NCBI GenBank assembly: GCA_963829575.1 | Contig: CAWHJF010000016.1 | Span: 372,001-436,000, forward strand | Reading direction: 5' to 3' | Length of the DNA stretch: 64,000 bases | Source: KACC-23026 sp963829575 | GTDB taxonomy: Bacteria > Bacillota > Bacilli > Bacillales > Sporolactobacillaceae | Made by a program: the position numbers and the translations under genes | The notes under the pieces: model-generated | Told to the model about the DNA's origin: nothing | Database searches by the model: none | What the model saw: the letters and a program-made list of their open reading frames with translations, nothing else | Shown: piece after piece, positions 49,478 through 59,051 of the stretch | Layout of the letters: every line of letters starts with the position of its first letter | Numbering within the stretch: position 1 is the first letter of the stretch

Positions 49478-50158
49478 CTATTTACGAATTGCTAACCGTA
49501 TGACATTCCAGGACAATCTTGGCAAGACAGCTTTAATCATGCCCGTTTCAATTACGGCATTTCCATTTGAATGTGGCGCTACTGGTGTGCCTTTAGCTGA
49601 ATTGGTTTGTTTTAAATCTTCGTTTTCAAGTACGATATGTTCCATGACATCATACCCATTAAAATTACGAATCTCGCATTCTAGTTCCATGCCTTCCTTT
49701 AAATGACGGTTTACCGCAAAAATCGTTAACTGTTCCATTTCTTCATCATAAAGAACTGCCGATTCTAAATAAGGCACATCCGTAAAATCCTTGCTATCGT
49801 ATTTTGGACTTGAAATGATGGGATTCAGGGAAACGCCACGTCCAAATACAGAAGCGTGCATGTATGGATAGAAAATCGTCTGCTTCCAAGCTGTTCCGTT
49901 TTTTTCAGTCATAATGGGGGCAATGACATTTACCAATTGGGCAAGGCACGCAATTTTTATTCGGTCAGCATGTTTAAGTAATGTAATTAACATACATCCA
50001 ACCAGTAAAGCATCCTCGAAATTATATTGATCTTCCAGTTGTGGTGGTGCAATGCTCCATGGTTCAATTTTCTTATCCGCTTCATTGCTATGGTACCAAA
50101 CATTCCATTCATCTGCTAAATTAGTTATATAGTACGAATCTGTCCTTTGGTAACATCT
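49478..50158 (-). pseudogene. abfA: 5'-truncated GH51 alpha-L-arabinofuranosidase remnant
   Basis: The open frame codes for 226 residues and begins after an in-frame TAA at 50159-50161; the first ATG is only at 49993. The sequence ADEWNVWYHSN, EPWSIAPPQLED, YNFEDALLVG and CLAQLVNVIAPI is characteristic of AbfA enzymes, which remove arabinose from arabinan and xylan oligosaccharides. The usual enzyme has about 500 residues, so the N-terminal half with the acid/base glutamate is missing. No ribosome binding site suits the fragment. It marks an eroded arabinose locus beside the sugar transporter. Confidence 0.85.
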
Positions 50159-50341
50159 TTAAAAGGATTTGTAAAATCAAAAATTTTTAAGGAGTGGCTA
50201 AAATAGAGTTGTGAATAGTATTTAACTTTAAATTAACAATTAAACAAAATAAAGAGGTACTGACCCAGATTTAGCATGTGAGGTTGACCTACCAATTCTC
50301 TGCTATATAGAGGTCAGGGATTGACATATTCAGACTTGAAT

Positions 50342-50506
50342 TTAGAAGTAACCTTCGTCTTCTTTCATAAATTGTAATTGTTTATATTCTGAAATGAAAA
50401 CAACAATTGAACCAACCGCAAGAATAGCTACACCCAAAACTTTTAAGGCTTGAATGGACATCGCAGCACCATCTGGTACGTTAGTTTCGTCGGGTTTTCC
50501 GTTCAT
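50342..50506 (-). CDS. Small membrane protein, 54 residues, next to ger operon
   Basis: The product begins MNGKPDETNVPDGAAMSIQA and has one hydrophobic segment (about 21-38) and an acidic tail ending DEGYF. AAGGGGG lies 8 bases before the ATG. It follows the gerC gene on the same strand by about 120 bases. Small membrane D-subunits accompany some Bacillus germinant-receptor operons, but those I recall have two helices, so that role is only a possibility. Confidence 0.5.
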   Translation of the reverse strand: MNGKPDETNVPDGAAMSIQALKVLGVAILAVGSIVVFISEYKQLQFMKEDEGYF

Positions 50507-50626
50507 ACGAATTACCCCCTTAAAATTTAGCTTTATTTGTAACTATATATATTCAATTGAAGTTAGAAATGTTTGTATTGGTACCTAACACGCTTTAAAA
50601 GTACATTGACCACGAGTTTTTGAACG

Positions 50627-51799
50627 TCATTTCCCAAATAGAGGCTTATAATAAGCTTTGTATGAATTGATTAGTTTTAAATTGACATGAACATGCACTG
50701 AACCTTCGTTTAGTGGTATTTCTCCCTTTTTTTCTAGTTTGTGCCAAATTTGGGGATATTTTAAGTAAAACACATGCGACAAATTATAAATGTCCATGTC
50801 TTTTTTCAAACCAGTTTGGTATGTCCGGTTAATCGAATCAGAGATTTGAGAAACAGATTTTTTTTGCAGGTCATCAATCGGTATTCGATTATCTAACTCC
50901 TCAATGATAGCCTTTGCCTTTATATAGAGGTCGAATGATGGCTCTCCATTTTTAAAATGTGCCACAACTTTACTTTTAGGGTTAGAAAATGTCAAGGTTA
51001 CATTCCTTTGATCATTAATTTTAATATAAACGAAAAATCGGTTTGCACCTTTATAAAACATGAGACCTTTTGATTCATTCGGATTTATATTTCCTTCAAT
51101 GTGGTACTTATTAAGTATGGTGGCATGGTCTAGAGTCAATCCAGGTGTAGAACTCTTATTGTCCATCCAGTTATTTTTGCCTAAACTAATTTCAGGTAAA
51201 ATAACCGTTCCTCCAGGTTCATAAAGATTCCGGATCACCTCAAACATTCTTAAAGGTTTTATAAATGAAGCTTGTGAATAAGCATCCTCAGGATCCCCGA
51301 TCCTTGAATAGACTTCCGATTGTTCGGTTGGTGGATACGTTGTTAAAATCTCCTTTAGTGATTCTTTGGTCGAGTAAACCCATAATGTATAACGAATTTC
51401 ATGATATCTAGAAAACAGATCTAATGTGGGTTGCAACCCATGTTTTAAACCTTCCTTCGTAAAAATAACAGAAGATAAATGGCCCCAATACATTCGACGC
51501 GACGTTTTACTATAAACATCATCAATGGCATCTACAACTGTTTTACCAACCCCAACCCCTACGACAGCTTGTGAAAGGTTTTGAGAAGTCGATGCCGACT
51601 GATTGGTTAAATATGCAAAATTTATAACTTGTATATAGACGTTATATTGGCCATTCTTATAATCAATTCCCAAAGAATGGATATAGCTCATTTTATCTAA
51701 TTCCTCTGAATTCCAACAGGCTGTTAGTAACGGTGTGAGAATTAAAATAAAAGTCAAAACGAAGGTAACCTTTATCGACTTAGTTAACAAGTAACTCAC
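50627..51799 (-). CDS. Spore germination lipoprotein GerC family
   Basis: 390 residues. A signal peptide with lipobox LTAC (Cys about 28) is followed by WNSEELDKMSYIHSLGID, the start pattern of Ger(x)C proteins. The C subunit is a lipid-anchored part of the germinant receptor in the spore inner membrane. It overlaps the gerA stop by 4 bases (ATGA), so it is translationally coupled. Ligand specificity lies elsewhere and cannot be read. Confidence 0.92.
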   Translation of the reverse strand: MSYLLTKSIKVTFVLTFILILTPLLTACWNSEELDKMSYIHSLGIDYKNGQYNVYIQVINFAYLTNQSASTSQNLSQAVVGVGVGKTVVDAIDDVYSKTSRRMYWGHLSSVIFTKEGLKHGLQPTLDLFSRYHEIRYTLWVYSTKESLKEILTTYPPTEQSEVYSRIGDPEDAYSQASFIKPLRMFEVIRNLYEPGGTVILPEISLGKNNWMDNKSSTPGLTLDHATILNKYHIEGNINPNESKGLMFYKGANRFFVYIKINDQRNVTLTFSNPKSKVVAHFKNGEPSFDLYIKAKAIIEELDNRIPIDDLQKKSVSQISDSINRTYQTGLKKDMDIYNLSHVFYLKYPQIWHKLEKKGEIPLNEGSVHVHVNLKLINSYKAYYKPLFGK

Positions 51800-53316
51800 T
51801 CCTGGCGTGATGTATCTTTTGTTTCGAGAATCTTGGCACGTTTCTTTCTTTCACTCCATGGGAGTCGTAAATAAGCACTAAATAAATCAACAAACGAAAG
51901 GGGGGATATTGGAGCTAAATATGGAATATTAAATGATGTTACATTAGATAAATAAATTAAGACAATAAACGAAAAGCAAATCTCACCAAATAGCCCAAGT
52001 ATTGATGCAGCAACTAAAATCAGTAAACGTATTACTGTGATCGTCCCAATCAGTGATTGATCTATTAAAGTAAAATTAGCAACGAGGGCTATTGCCATTA
52101 CTACGACCATTGCTGGGTTTGTAAGACCAGCCTGGATAGCCGCTTGACCAATAATGAGTCCTCCAACAACTGTTAAGGTTTGCCCAATTGCTGATGGGAG
52201 GCGCATACCTGCTTCACGAAACAACTCGAATAATCCCAACATTAAAAAGGCTTCTATAGGGGAAGGAAATGGGACTCCTCTCCTTGTTTCAGCGAGTGTT
52301 CCTAACATAACAAAGGGTATCTGGTCTTGGTGGAAAGTAACAAGAGCAACCCAAAAACCAGGCAAAAATGTTGCTAATAATAAGCCGATTAACCTAAGTG
52401 CTCGTGTAAAACCCACATAAAGTGTAATATATTCATCATCTTCAGGACTTTTAGTCAGATATGATAAAGTGACAGGTGCAAGTATTGCAGTTGGTACACC
52501 ATCCATTAAAATGGTAAACCGTCCCTGTAGAAGCGATTGCACAGCAAAGTCTGGTCTACCGGTGTAATTAAAAATGGGGACTAATTTAAATTGTGCTTCT
52601 GTTAACAAATCTTGCAGATGGTAAAGACTGAATAGTGCATCAATTTTAGGGATTGAATCGAGCCGATCTTTAATTGCCTTTAATGTATCCTCATTAATTA
52701 TGTCTTTTACATAGAGCAGGGCAATATCCGTTTGTGTTCTAGTACCAATGCAAAACTTCTCTACTTTTAATGTGTTTGTTTTTAACCTTTTTCTAATTAA
52801 AGCAATGTTTGTAGGTATTTCCTCAATAAAACCATCTCTTGGTCCTTTGACAGATATTTCTGTATTTGGTTCTTCAGGATTACGTTGTGGATGTTTTGCA
52901 ATATCTATAGAAAACGTCTCGTTAAATGTTTCGAAATAAATAATTAACTTTCCATTAAATACATATTTAGTTACCTCATCTAAATCATTCACCTTTTTTA
53001 CGGTAGGTAAAGAAGAATTGGTCAAACGATCTTGAATGTTCTCTTTATTGAGAGGATGAATTTCCATTAACTGGCTTAATACTGGAAGGACCAGCTTATT
53101 CAGTTTATCACTATCGAAATTTGCTTCGCATGCAATAAGGTACATCACTATTTTCTTTTCCTTCTGACAAAACGTCTTTTGGTCAATCGACACATCATTA
53201 CAATTTGCAAAATGATCTTTTATCGTTTTATAAGTGATTGTTTTGTAACTTTCTTCGCTCTTAATTTCTGTTGAGTGTTCTTTTTTTGATTTCTTTTTTT
53301 TAATAACAATGCCCAT
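51796..53316 (-). CDS. Spore germination protein GerA family (A subunit)
   Basis: 506 residues, standard GerA length. A soluble N-terminal domain (about 1-270, with GPRDGFIEEIPTNIALIRKRL and LLQGRFTILMDGVPTAILAP) precedes five or so membrane helices with PFPSPIEAFLMLGLFELFREAG, hallmarks of the family. The A subunit helps form the nutrient-gated channel that triggers germination. Lies 4 bases after the gerB gene. Confidence 0.94.
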   Translation of the reverse strand: MGIVIKKKKSKKEHSTEIKSEESYKTITYKTIKDHFANCNDVSIDQKTFCQKEKKIVMYLIACEANFDSDKLNKLVLPVLSQLMEIHPLNKENIQDRLTNSSLPTVKKVNDLDEVTKYVFNGKLIIYFETFNETFSIDIAKHPQRNPEEPNTEISVKGPRDGFIEEIPTNIALIRKRLKTNTLKVEKFCIGTRTQTDIALLYVKDIINEDTLKAIKDRLDSIPKIDALFSLYHLQDLLTEAQFKLVPIFNYTGRPDFAVQSLLQGRFTILMDGVPTAILAPVTLSYLTKSPEDDEYITLYVGFTRALRLIGLLLATFLPGFWVALVTFHQDQIPFVMLGTLAETRRGVPFPSPIEAFLMLGLFELFREAGMRLPSAIGQTLTVVGGLIIGQAAIQAGLTNPAMVVVMAIALVANFTLIDQSLIGTITVIRLLILVAASILGLFGEICFSFIVLIYLSNVTSFNIPYLAPISPLSFVDLFSAYLRLPWSERKKRAKILETKDTSRQE

Positions 53317-53320
53317 TGCT

Positions 53321-54406
53321 TTACTCTCCTTTTAATTTTGTTCTAGTTAACAATGAAGCAATAAATAGTCCTATTGTTATTAAAATAAGACTAGCAAGTG
53401 AAAGCGGGTAAAAAATATTATGGATCAAGTTTACAAAATCCAAATCAGAAATAGGATATTCGGCAGCAACAAAAATTAAGGCGAATAGACTTATTGTCAA
53501 AATAGTCCTCATTTTTTTATTCGATATGTTTAACATTTCTATAATAATCAGCAAAAAGAATGAAATTCGAATGGCAGCGCCTGAAAGCCATTGAAATATG
53601 GCAAGGAAATCAAGATGTTCTATAAATCGTCCAAACTGCAATAAACTCCATTCTTCGGATGCAGGAAATCTAAGTCTTCCTGCTTCATAAGGGCCAAATT
53701 CAGCTATAACACCTGTTAGTGGACCTAGACTAAGAAAAAATATGACAAAGCTTGTTAAGAGCATTGATCTAATACTTAATTTCGTTTTTAATTTATGTGT
53801 AATAAGTAGGCTTATAACCAACTGGCCCATAGCTACAGATGGGAATAGCATACCTTTCAAGATACGAGTTGGACCATTTTCCAAAATAGGAAATAATAAC
53901 GAATAGTCTTTATATGGCATATTCCCTATTCCGACAAACATTCCCAATACCATTACAAGAGGTAGCAATAACCCATTGAATATTGCTAAAGTTTTTAATC
54001 CAGAAAGAGTTGCATAACAACAAACGATAAGGAATGTCATATTTAGGAGAATAGTTGGTGTTTGTGGCATAAATGTTAAACTTGTCCATATTACTAGCTC
54101 TTTTTGCGTGAAATAGACATTGATAAGTATGTACACTGCTATGATAGTTATTAATATGTAGGCAAAAGGTTTACCAATTTGTTGCTGGAGCCACAGTTTT
54201 ATATGTTTTTGACTTTTCCTTTTATTGATCATATATAAAAGGAAGACCCAGAGAATTGAGGGTAAGCCTGTAAATAATACAGAAACCCAAGCATCTCGAT
54301 GGGCTGTTTCTAACACATTTGGAATAACCATGACGTGATTAAAAATAGAAATGGCTGTTATAACAATAAGTTGGTAATAAAATCCACTAATCTTGCCTTT
54401 ACTCAT
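53321..54406 (-). CDS. Spore germination permease GerB family (B subunit)
   Basis: 361 residues with ten membrane helices in the amino acid transporter fold of GerAB/GerBB. The conserved elements include LPSILWVFLLY and GPYEAGRLRFPASEEW. The B subunit binds the germinant in the inner spore membrane. Here gerB comes first, followed by gerA and gerC, an unusual B-A-C order; most operons are A-B-C. A sigma-G-like promoter precedes it. Confidence 0.92.
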   Translation of the reverse strand: MSKGKISGFYYQLIVITAISIFNHVMVIPNVLETAHRDAWVSVLFTGLPSILWVFLLYMINKRKSQKHIKLWLQQQIGKPFAYILITIIAVYILINVYFTQKELVIWTSLTFMPQTPTILLNMTFLIVCCYATLSGLKTLAIFNGLLLPLVMVLGMFVGIGNMPYKDYSLLFPILENGPTRILKGMLFPSVAMGQLVISLLITHKLKTKLSIRSMLLTSFVIFFLSLGPLTGVIAEFGPYEAGRLRFPASEEWSLLQFGRFIEHLDFLAIFQWLSGAAIRISFFLLIIIEMLNISNKKMRTILTISLFALIFVAAEYPISDLDFVNLIHNIFYPLSLASLILITIGLFIASLLTRTKLKGE

Positions 54407-54440
54407 ATAATCACCTTTTTATAATTAATCCCTTTACGAG

Positions 54441-54471
54441 TATTATTAACTTTAAGAGAAGTAAGTATTCT
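54441..54471 (-). promoter_or_regulatory. Possible sigma-G promoter of the ger operon
   Basis: -35 AGAATA (54466-54471), 18-base spacer, -10 AATAATA (54441-54447), near the forespore consensus TGAATA-N18-CATACTA. Confidence 0.4.
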
Positions 54472-55533
54472 TTTTAGAGCTAGAAGATAGCAAGCGGTGC
54501 TTAGAGAACAAACCAGTTTTATCTAGTGATCCATTCATACTTTATGTATTGTGTTCTATATTAGTGGAATTATCATACCCTTTTTATAAAGTAGAAATAT
54601 CATGTAATTAATAAGAAGAGTCTAAGTAATAGAAATTACCTCGATTCGGTAATCTGAAACAAGTTAACCAAAGTGACATCAATAACAATATTAAATTATA
54701 CGGTTTTTTATTTTTTAGCATGGATTTAAAATTAAAAGGCTATCTTAACTTCAAGAACGCAATTATTAGACGTTGGATTTGGTCCATTATAAAACGATAA
54801 TTCATCGTCACTACCCAAAATATTAAAATGGCGCTCGGAACCATTGGAATGAGATTTTGCTAGTTCGGATTCTCTCTAAAAACGAAAAATATTACTATTA
54901 AAAATGTCCTTTACAAAGGGCACACTTTACATTGACACAGGTCCTTTTAAAAGAGAATGGAAATAAAGACAGTCTCCCTTTAATGATCTAATCGCTCCAT
55001 TATTGTCTGAACGATTCACCAAAATAGGGTTGAGGTTTTTATTCCTGGAATCAATGCTTCAACCTTTCTTTGGCTATTTAACCTTCCATCAAGAAAAGTG
55101 AATTCCATAGTAAAAGGTGATGCCTTGTTCAAGGCATCACCTTTTATTCTTCATTATGTCAAATCAAATTTATTAATTTTATATTTAACTGCATTTGTAA
55201 CAGAAGTGATTAATGAAAGTAACTCAGTTTTAGTATGGTAGTCAGATTAATATAAGGATTATCCGTTTTTTGTTATGTTAAGCGCTGTTTGGAATACTTG
55301 ATATAATAAGGGTGATAATTAAATAAAAACTGGGTCAATTTCCATCAAACTAAAAAGAAGTTACTCCTGAATAACTCCTGTTTCATTTTCCTTAACCGTA
55401 CACCCAACTCAAACTAAATGCCGGTTATAACAATTTAAAAAAAGCTTTTTAAATTACAAATAACGTTTTACGATCCTCTGGGTCAAGTGTTTTATTTAGC
55501 CTTCAACTGTTCAGTCATACTTTATTTTCGTTA
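54472..55533. other. Gene-poor region with one strong hairpin
   Basis: About 1060 AT-rich bases with stops in all frames. The only clear element is a perfect hairpin at 55112-55145 (AAAAGGTGATGCCTTG with CAAGGCATCACCTTTT), a bidirectional terminator with no gene on either side. Likely the remains of lost genes; I cannot identify which. Confidence 0.55.
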
Positions 55534-56958
55534 TTACAAAGAACTCTTTAAGCGGGCTTCTTTTATAACAGGGAGCTCCACAACCACCGTAGTCCCTTTA
55601 ATCTTATTACGTTTAAACCTTATATTTCCTTTATGATTTTCAATGATGTTTAAACTAATCATTAGACTGAGCCCTAATCCGTCTTTTTTTGTTGACACAA
55701 AAGGGGTTCCAATTTGTGTTAAGACCGACTCTTCGATGCCGTCTCCTTCGTCTGTAAATCCGATTGCTATTATATTTCGTTTAGACCTTATCAGAGTAAT
55801 ATCAAGTTTTCCACCGGATTTCATAATCTCAATCCCATTTTTTAAGATATTTACAAAAACCTGCTTAATCTGATTAGGTATGCACCAGACACGAAGATTA
55901 TCCTCGTCACCAATATGTTTATGAATGGTAACACCATGTGTAAAGGCAAAAGCCTCAAGTAATCTCATTGACTCGTCTAAAATCCGAATAACATTGGCCT
56001 CTTTATAATGACCGAGTTCTGGATTGGATAACGTTAACAGTTCATTTGACTTTAAATCAATGAATTTAACTTCTGACAAAATTAAATCGATATATTTTTG
56101 AAAATCTACTGGGTCATATTTTTGTAATAGTTGGAGAAGACCTTGAATAGTTGTTAAAGGATTTCTTACTTCATGAGCTATTCCTGCTGCAATTTGACCC
56201 GTAATCCTTAACTTTTCAGATTCGATAAGTGCTTTTTCCGTTTCTTTTCTGGAGGTAATATCTCTCGCGATCACTTGTGTCGCGTACCTGTTTTCATATT
56301 GGGTTGGAATCCCGCAAACTTCCACAATGACTTCGTTACCTAACAGATCAAACCAAACCTGCTCCATAAAATCAACTGGTCTTTGTTGAGTTCGAATGAG
56401 TTGCCCTCTTCTTTTACATATCTCGTGATAATCAGGATGCATAAACTCATATACATATTTATCTTTTAACTGTACAAAGCTATTGGCTTTAAGAAGAAGA
56501 AGACCTGAGGTGTTAACATACTTCCATTTACCATCCTGTACAATTGCAATTAAATCAAGAGAGTTTTCAACCAAAAGCTCGTATGACTGAGATGGTTGGA
56601 CTAATGCATTCTCAGCATTTATAGATGAGGTGATATCTCTTGTTATGGTCACAAGCTCTTTTCCTTCTTTCGTCCTTGAATCTTTAATAACAACAACGGA
56701 AGTTTCGACAAATATCTTCTGCCCTTTTTTATTAAACATATGAAAAGTGTGTGTGGAAACGTCTAACGAAGGATAACTATTAAAGAAGGTGAAAATTTTT
56801 TCGAAATCACTTTCAACAATAAATACTTTCCAGGAACGACCAACTAGTTCGGTATCGTTATACCCTAGTACATTGACTACCGATGGCGATACATATAGGA
56901 TCGTCCCATCTCCAGTCATTTTAGTAACAAATTCTGTTAAATTGGTTAGTCTAATCAC
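55534..56958 (-). CDS. PAS-domain histidine kinase, sporulation-kinase-like
   Basis: About 474 residues from a GTG at 56958, which has GGGGGG just upstream and starts directly at the first PAS domain; the frame runs to 57042 without a ribosome site. Two PAS domains (about 1-120 and 122-240) are followed by phosphoacceptor His262 in GIAHEVRNPLTTIQG, and ATPase motifs NILKNGIEIM, DEGDGI and KDGLGLSL. No membrane segments. The PAS-His arrangement and HEVRNPLTTIQGLLQLL sequence are those of Bacillus sporulation kinases (KinA/KinE group), which phosphorylate Spo0F; that role is inferred. No response regulator is adjacent. Confidence 0.85.
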   Translation of the reverse strand: MIRLTNLTEFVTKMTGDGTILYVSPSVVNVLGYNDTELVGRSWKVFIVESDFEKIFTFFNSYPSLDVSTHTFHMFNKKGQKIFVETSVVVIKDSRTKEGKELVTITRDITSSINAENALVQPSQSYELLVENSLDLIAIVQDGKWKYVNTSGLLLLKANSFVQLKDKYVYEFMHPDYHEICKRRGQLIRTQQRPVDFMEQVWFDLLGNEVIVEVCGIPTQYENRYATQVIARDITSRKETEKALIESEKLRITGQIAAGIAHEVRNPLTTIQGLLQLLQKYDPVDFQKYIDLILSEVKFIDLKSNELLTLSNPELGHYKEANVIRILDESMRLLEAFAFTHGVTIHKHIGDEDNLRVWCIPNQIKQVFVNILKNGIEIMKSGGKLDITLIRSKRNIIAIGFTDEGDGIEESVLTQIGTPFVSTKKDGLGLSLMISLNIIENHKGNIRFKRNKIKGTTVVVELPVIKEARLKSSL

Positions 56959-57189
56959 TACAGCACCCCCCACAGTCCTATATAACATAAGTTTATGAGA
57001 GTTAGCTTCATTGTTCAACCTTTTTAAGACGTTAGATAGCACTATTTTCTCAACACTCTCACCATTTATTAGGAATGCAATCCTAAGATATAAAAAGTGC
57101 TCAGCAATAATCTTGGTTTATTAATTCTTGTTACAGCCCTTCAATAAGATGTTGTTGACCTATAATTCACAAATATATGAAGTGTCCTG

Positions 57190-57450
57190 TGTCCAACAAA
57201 ACCAGCCAAAAAATAGATCTCCCTTAACTCGCTTGATTGAGGCATGATCTTCTATCTCTTGAGGTGTTAAACACTTGATTAACCCCCCCGAATACGTTTT
57301 TTGTTGTAATAACTGTCAATGTATTGAAAGAGTGGCACCTTACGGTTTCAAAATTCTGCTAGACGGTTTGATATACTTCTTCTTTTTAAGCGTGGTGTGA
57401 ATGGATTCCATACAGACATTATCAGATGTGCAGCCTTTCCGAATCTATAA
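57190..57450 (-). pseudogene. IS3-family transposase (OrfB) remnant
   Basis: In shifting minus-strand frames one can read CTSDNVCMESIHTTLKKK, QYIDSYYNKKRIRG and LTPQEIEDHASIKRVKGD. These correspond to the conserved C-terminal end of IS3-type OrfB transposases (DNxxxES catalytic Glu region, then the YNxxR box). Several frameshifts and stops and the missing N-terminal part make it a dead fragment. Confidence 0.7.
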
Positions 57451-57844
57451 TTATGTAATTTACTCTATTCTTAATCTGATCCTTCCATAATTAAAATACA
57501 CTCGTTGTTTTATTCGGGCTCCCTTGGTCGCTTGAAGAAGCTACTCAATTTCTTGATGTTGCTGAAAATGAAGGAATAGATGAGGGGTTTTTTGGTTTTA
57601 AAAATACGCTTACGACAAGGGGAATTACTACTTTTCCATAGTTTGATATCGATTTTGAATATCAGACAGTAACCGTCACTTGAAGTTTCTCATTTAACGA
57701 GGACGAGAATCCTTAGCTCATACCTAAGGTACCTGCTAGTTGAATAACAGTATCAATTTTGATTCCAGGTACAATAAAAAATCACCATCGAACTATTCAT
57801 TTTTTAGTCGAGTAGAAGAGAACCTTTCTACCTTTCAGTAGATT

Positions 57845-58165
57845 GTGTTCTCCCCCTCCCAGAACCGTATTTGCCCTATTCACACACACGGCTCCGCCTA
57901 GTTCCCCCTTGACATTTCTGCTATCCTTCAATAGTTTTGTTCCCATCATTATATCTACCTCTGAGTGTAGTCAATCTGTCCCTAAGAAGGTTGATAGCTG
58001 GTAGCTAGCCTTTCCTCCATCGGTATTACTAACTTCATTGGTACTATGCTGCTATCCGACTTCCGATTTGGTATTTGGCTTCCTTGATTGGTATCACTTG
58101 TACACCATACTCTTCCATAATAAAGAAAAGACCAATAGGATCCCGAGTTGTCGTATCCTATCAAT
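57845..58165 (-). mobile_element. Group II intron fragment, decayed
   Basis: On the minus strand GGAGCCGTGTGTGTGAATAG then GGGCAAATACGGTTCTGGGAGG reproduces the GAGCCGT...ACGGTTCT hairpin found in bacterial group II introns just upstream of the reverse transcriptase frame. The preceding 250 bases have the matching upstream layout, but no reverse transcriptase domain remains. Short open frames here are not genes. Between this and the IS3 remnant (57505-57642, plus strand) a 45-codon fragment without start codon can be read, unidentified. Confidence 0.5.
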
Positions 58166-58247
58166 GTGTAATGTGCCAAGATCTCGAGCTATTGTTTTAA
58201 TTGATCATGGTCCTTTATTTTTATCGGGAAAGTGGGGAATCGTCTCT

Positions 58248-59021
58248 TCAGTTCGTCTGCTTTCTTACGACACTTAAATTAACACCTAGTCCCTCAATAT
58301 AATCTGTCATATCTTGAGATATTCCATCATCTGTGATAAGAATATCGAGTGCATCGATTTCTGAAATAAAAGATGTTGCTATGATTCCCATTTTACTTGA
58401 GTCTGCCAATCCTATTATTTGGCTGGCACTATTAAGAATCACTTTGCGCGTATCAACTTCCAGATCATTATAGTCAGTCAAACCTCGTTCCATTGAAATG
58501 CCGCCAACGGCAATAAACGCCCGGCTGGCATAATACCTGTTAAATACATCCTTGGCAATAGGACCCGTTAAGTACGGTTCATCACGTTCTAATTCGCCGC
58601 CTGTTACAATCACCCGTGCATTGGAACTTTTTAACAGTAAAAGTGCAACGGGAAGTGAGGGTGTGATCACCGTTAAATTATTTTTATTAACCAAATGCTT
58701 TGCAAAAGACAACGCTGTTGTCCCGACGTCAATGATAATCGTATCTCCATCTTGGACTAATCGGGAGGCTAATTTACCTATAGCTTCTTTTTCTGATATA
58801 TGATGAGTTCTCCGTTCCTGATAAGATTGCTCGGCATCTGATTGGGCTTTGACAGCACCGCCATACACCCGGCGAATGGTCCCTTGTTTCTCCAATAACT
58901 CCAGGTCACGGCGAACGGTTTCATTGGATACACCGAACTGTTCGACCAATTCAACCACCTTAACAGACGTATGACGTGAAACTAAATCGGTAATGATTCT
59001 CATTCGATCTGCTGCTAGCAA
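58248..59021 (-). CDS. DeoR/GlpR-family transcriptional regulator
   Basis: About 257 residues. An N-terminal winged helix-turn-helix with VVELVEQFGVSNETVRRDLELLEKQG is the DeoR signature; the C-terminal sugar-phosphate-binding domain carries GDTIIIDVGTTA and FIAVGGIS. Such regulators respond to phosphorylated metabolites. A TTG at 59021 is a likely start because GGGAGG lies 8 bases upstream; the frame extends to 59042. It is the last gene after an ABC importer and PHP phosphoesterase, probably their regulator. Confidence 0.88.
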   Translation of the reverse strand: MLAADRMRIITDLVSRHTSVKVVELVEQFGVSNETVRRDLELLEKQGTIRRVYGGAVKAQSDAEQSYQERRTHHISEKEAIGKLASRLVQDGDTIIIDVGTTALSFAKHLVNKNNLTVITPSLPVALLLLKSSNARVIVTGGELERDEPYLTGPIAKDVFNRYYASRAFIAVGGISMERGLTDYNDLEVDTRKVILNSASQIIGLADSSKMGIIATSFISEIDALDILITDDGISQDMTDYIEGLGVNLSVVRKQTN

Positions 59022-59051
59022 TACAATAACCTCCCGCTGCAAACCTCTATT

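Noticed and set aside
54650..55100. Transposase remnant in the gene desert
   Set aside because: Translations in all frames gave short unmatched pieces without any motif that I could name.
57982..58277. Short open frames of 65 and 79 codons
   Set aside because: They have no ribosome binding site and fall in the decayed intron region.
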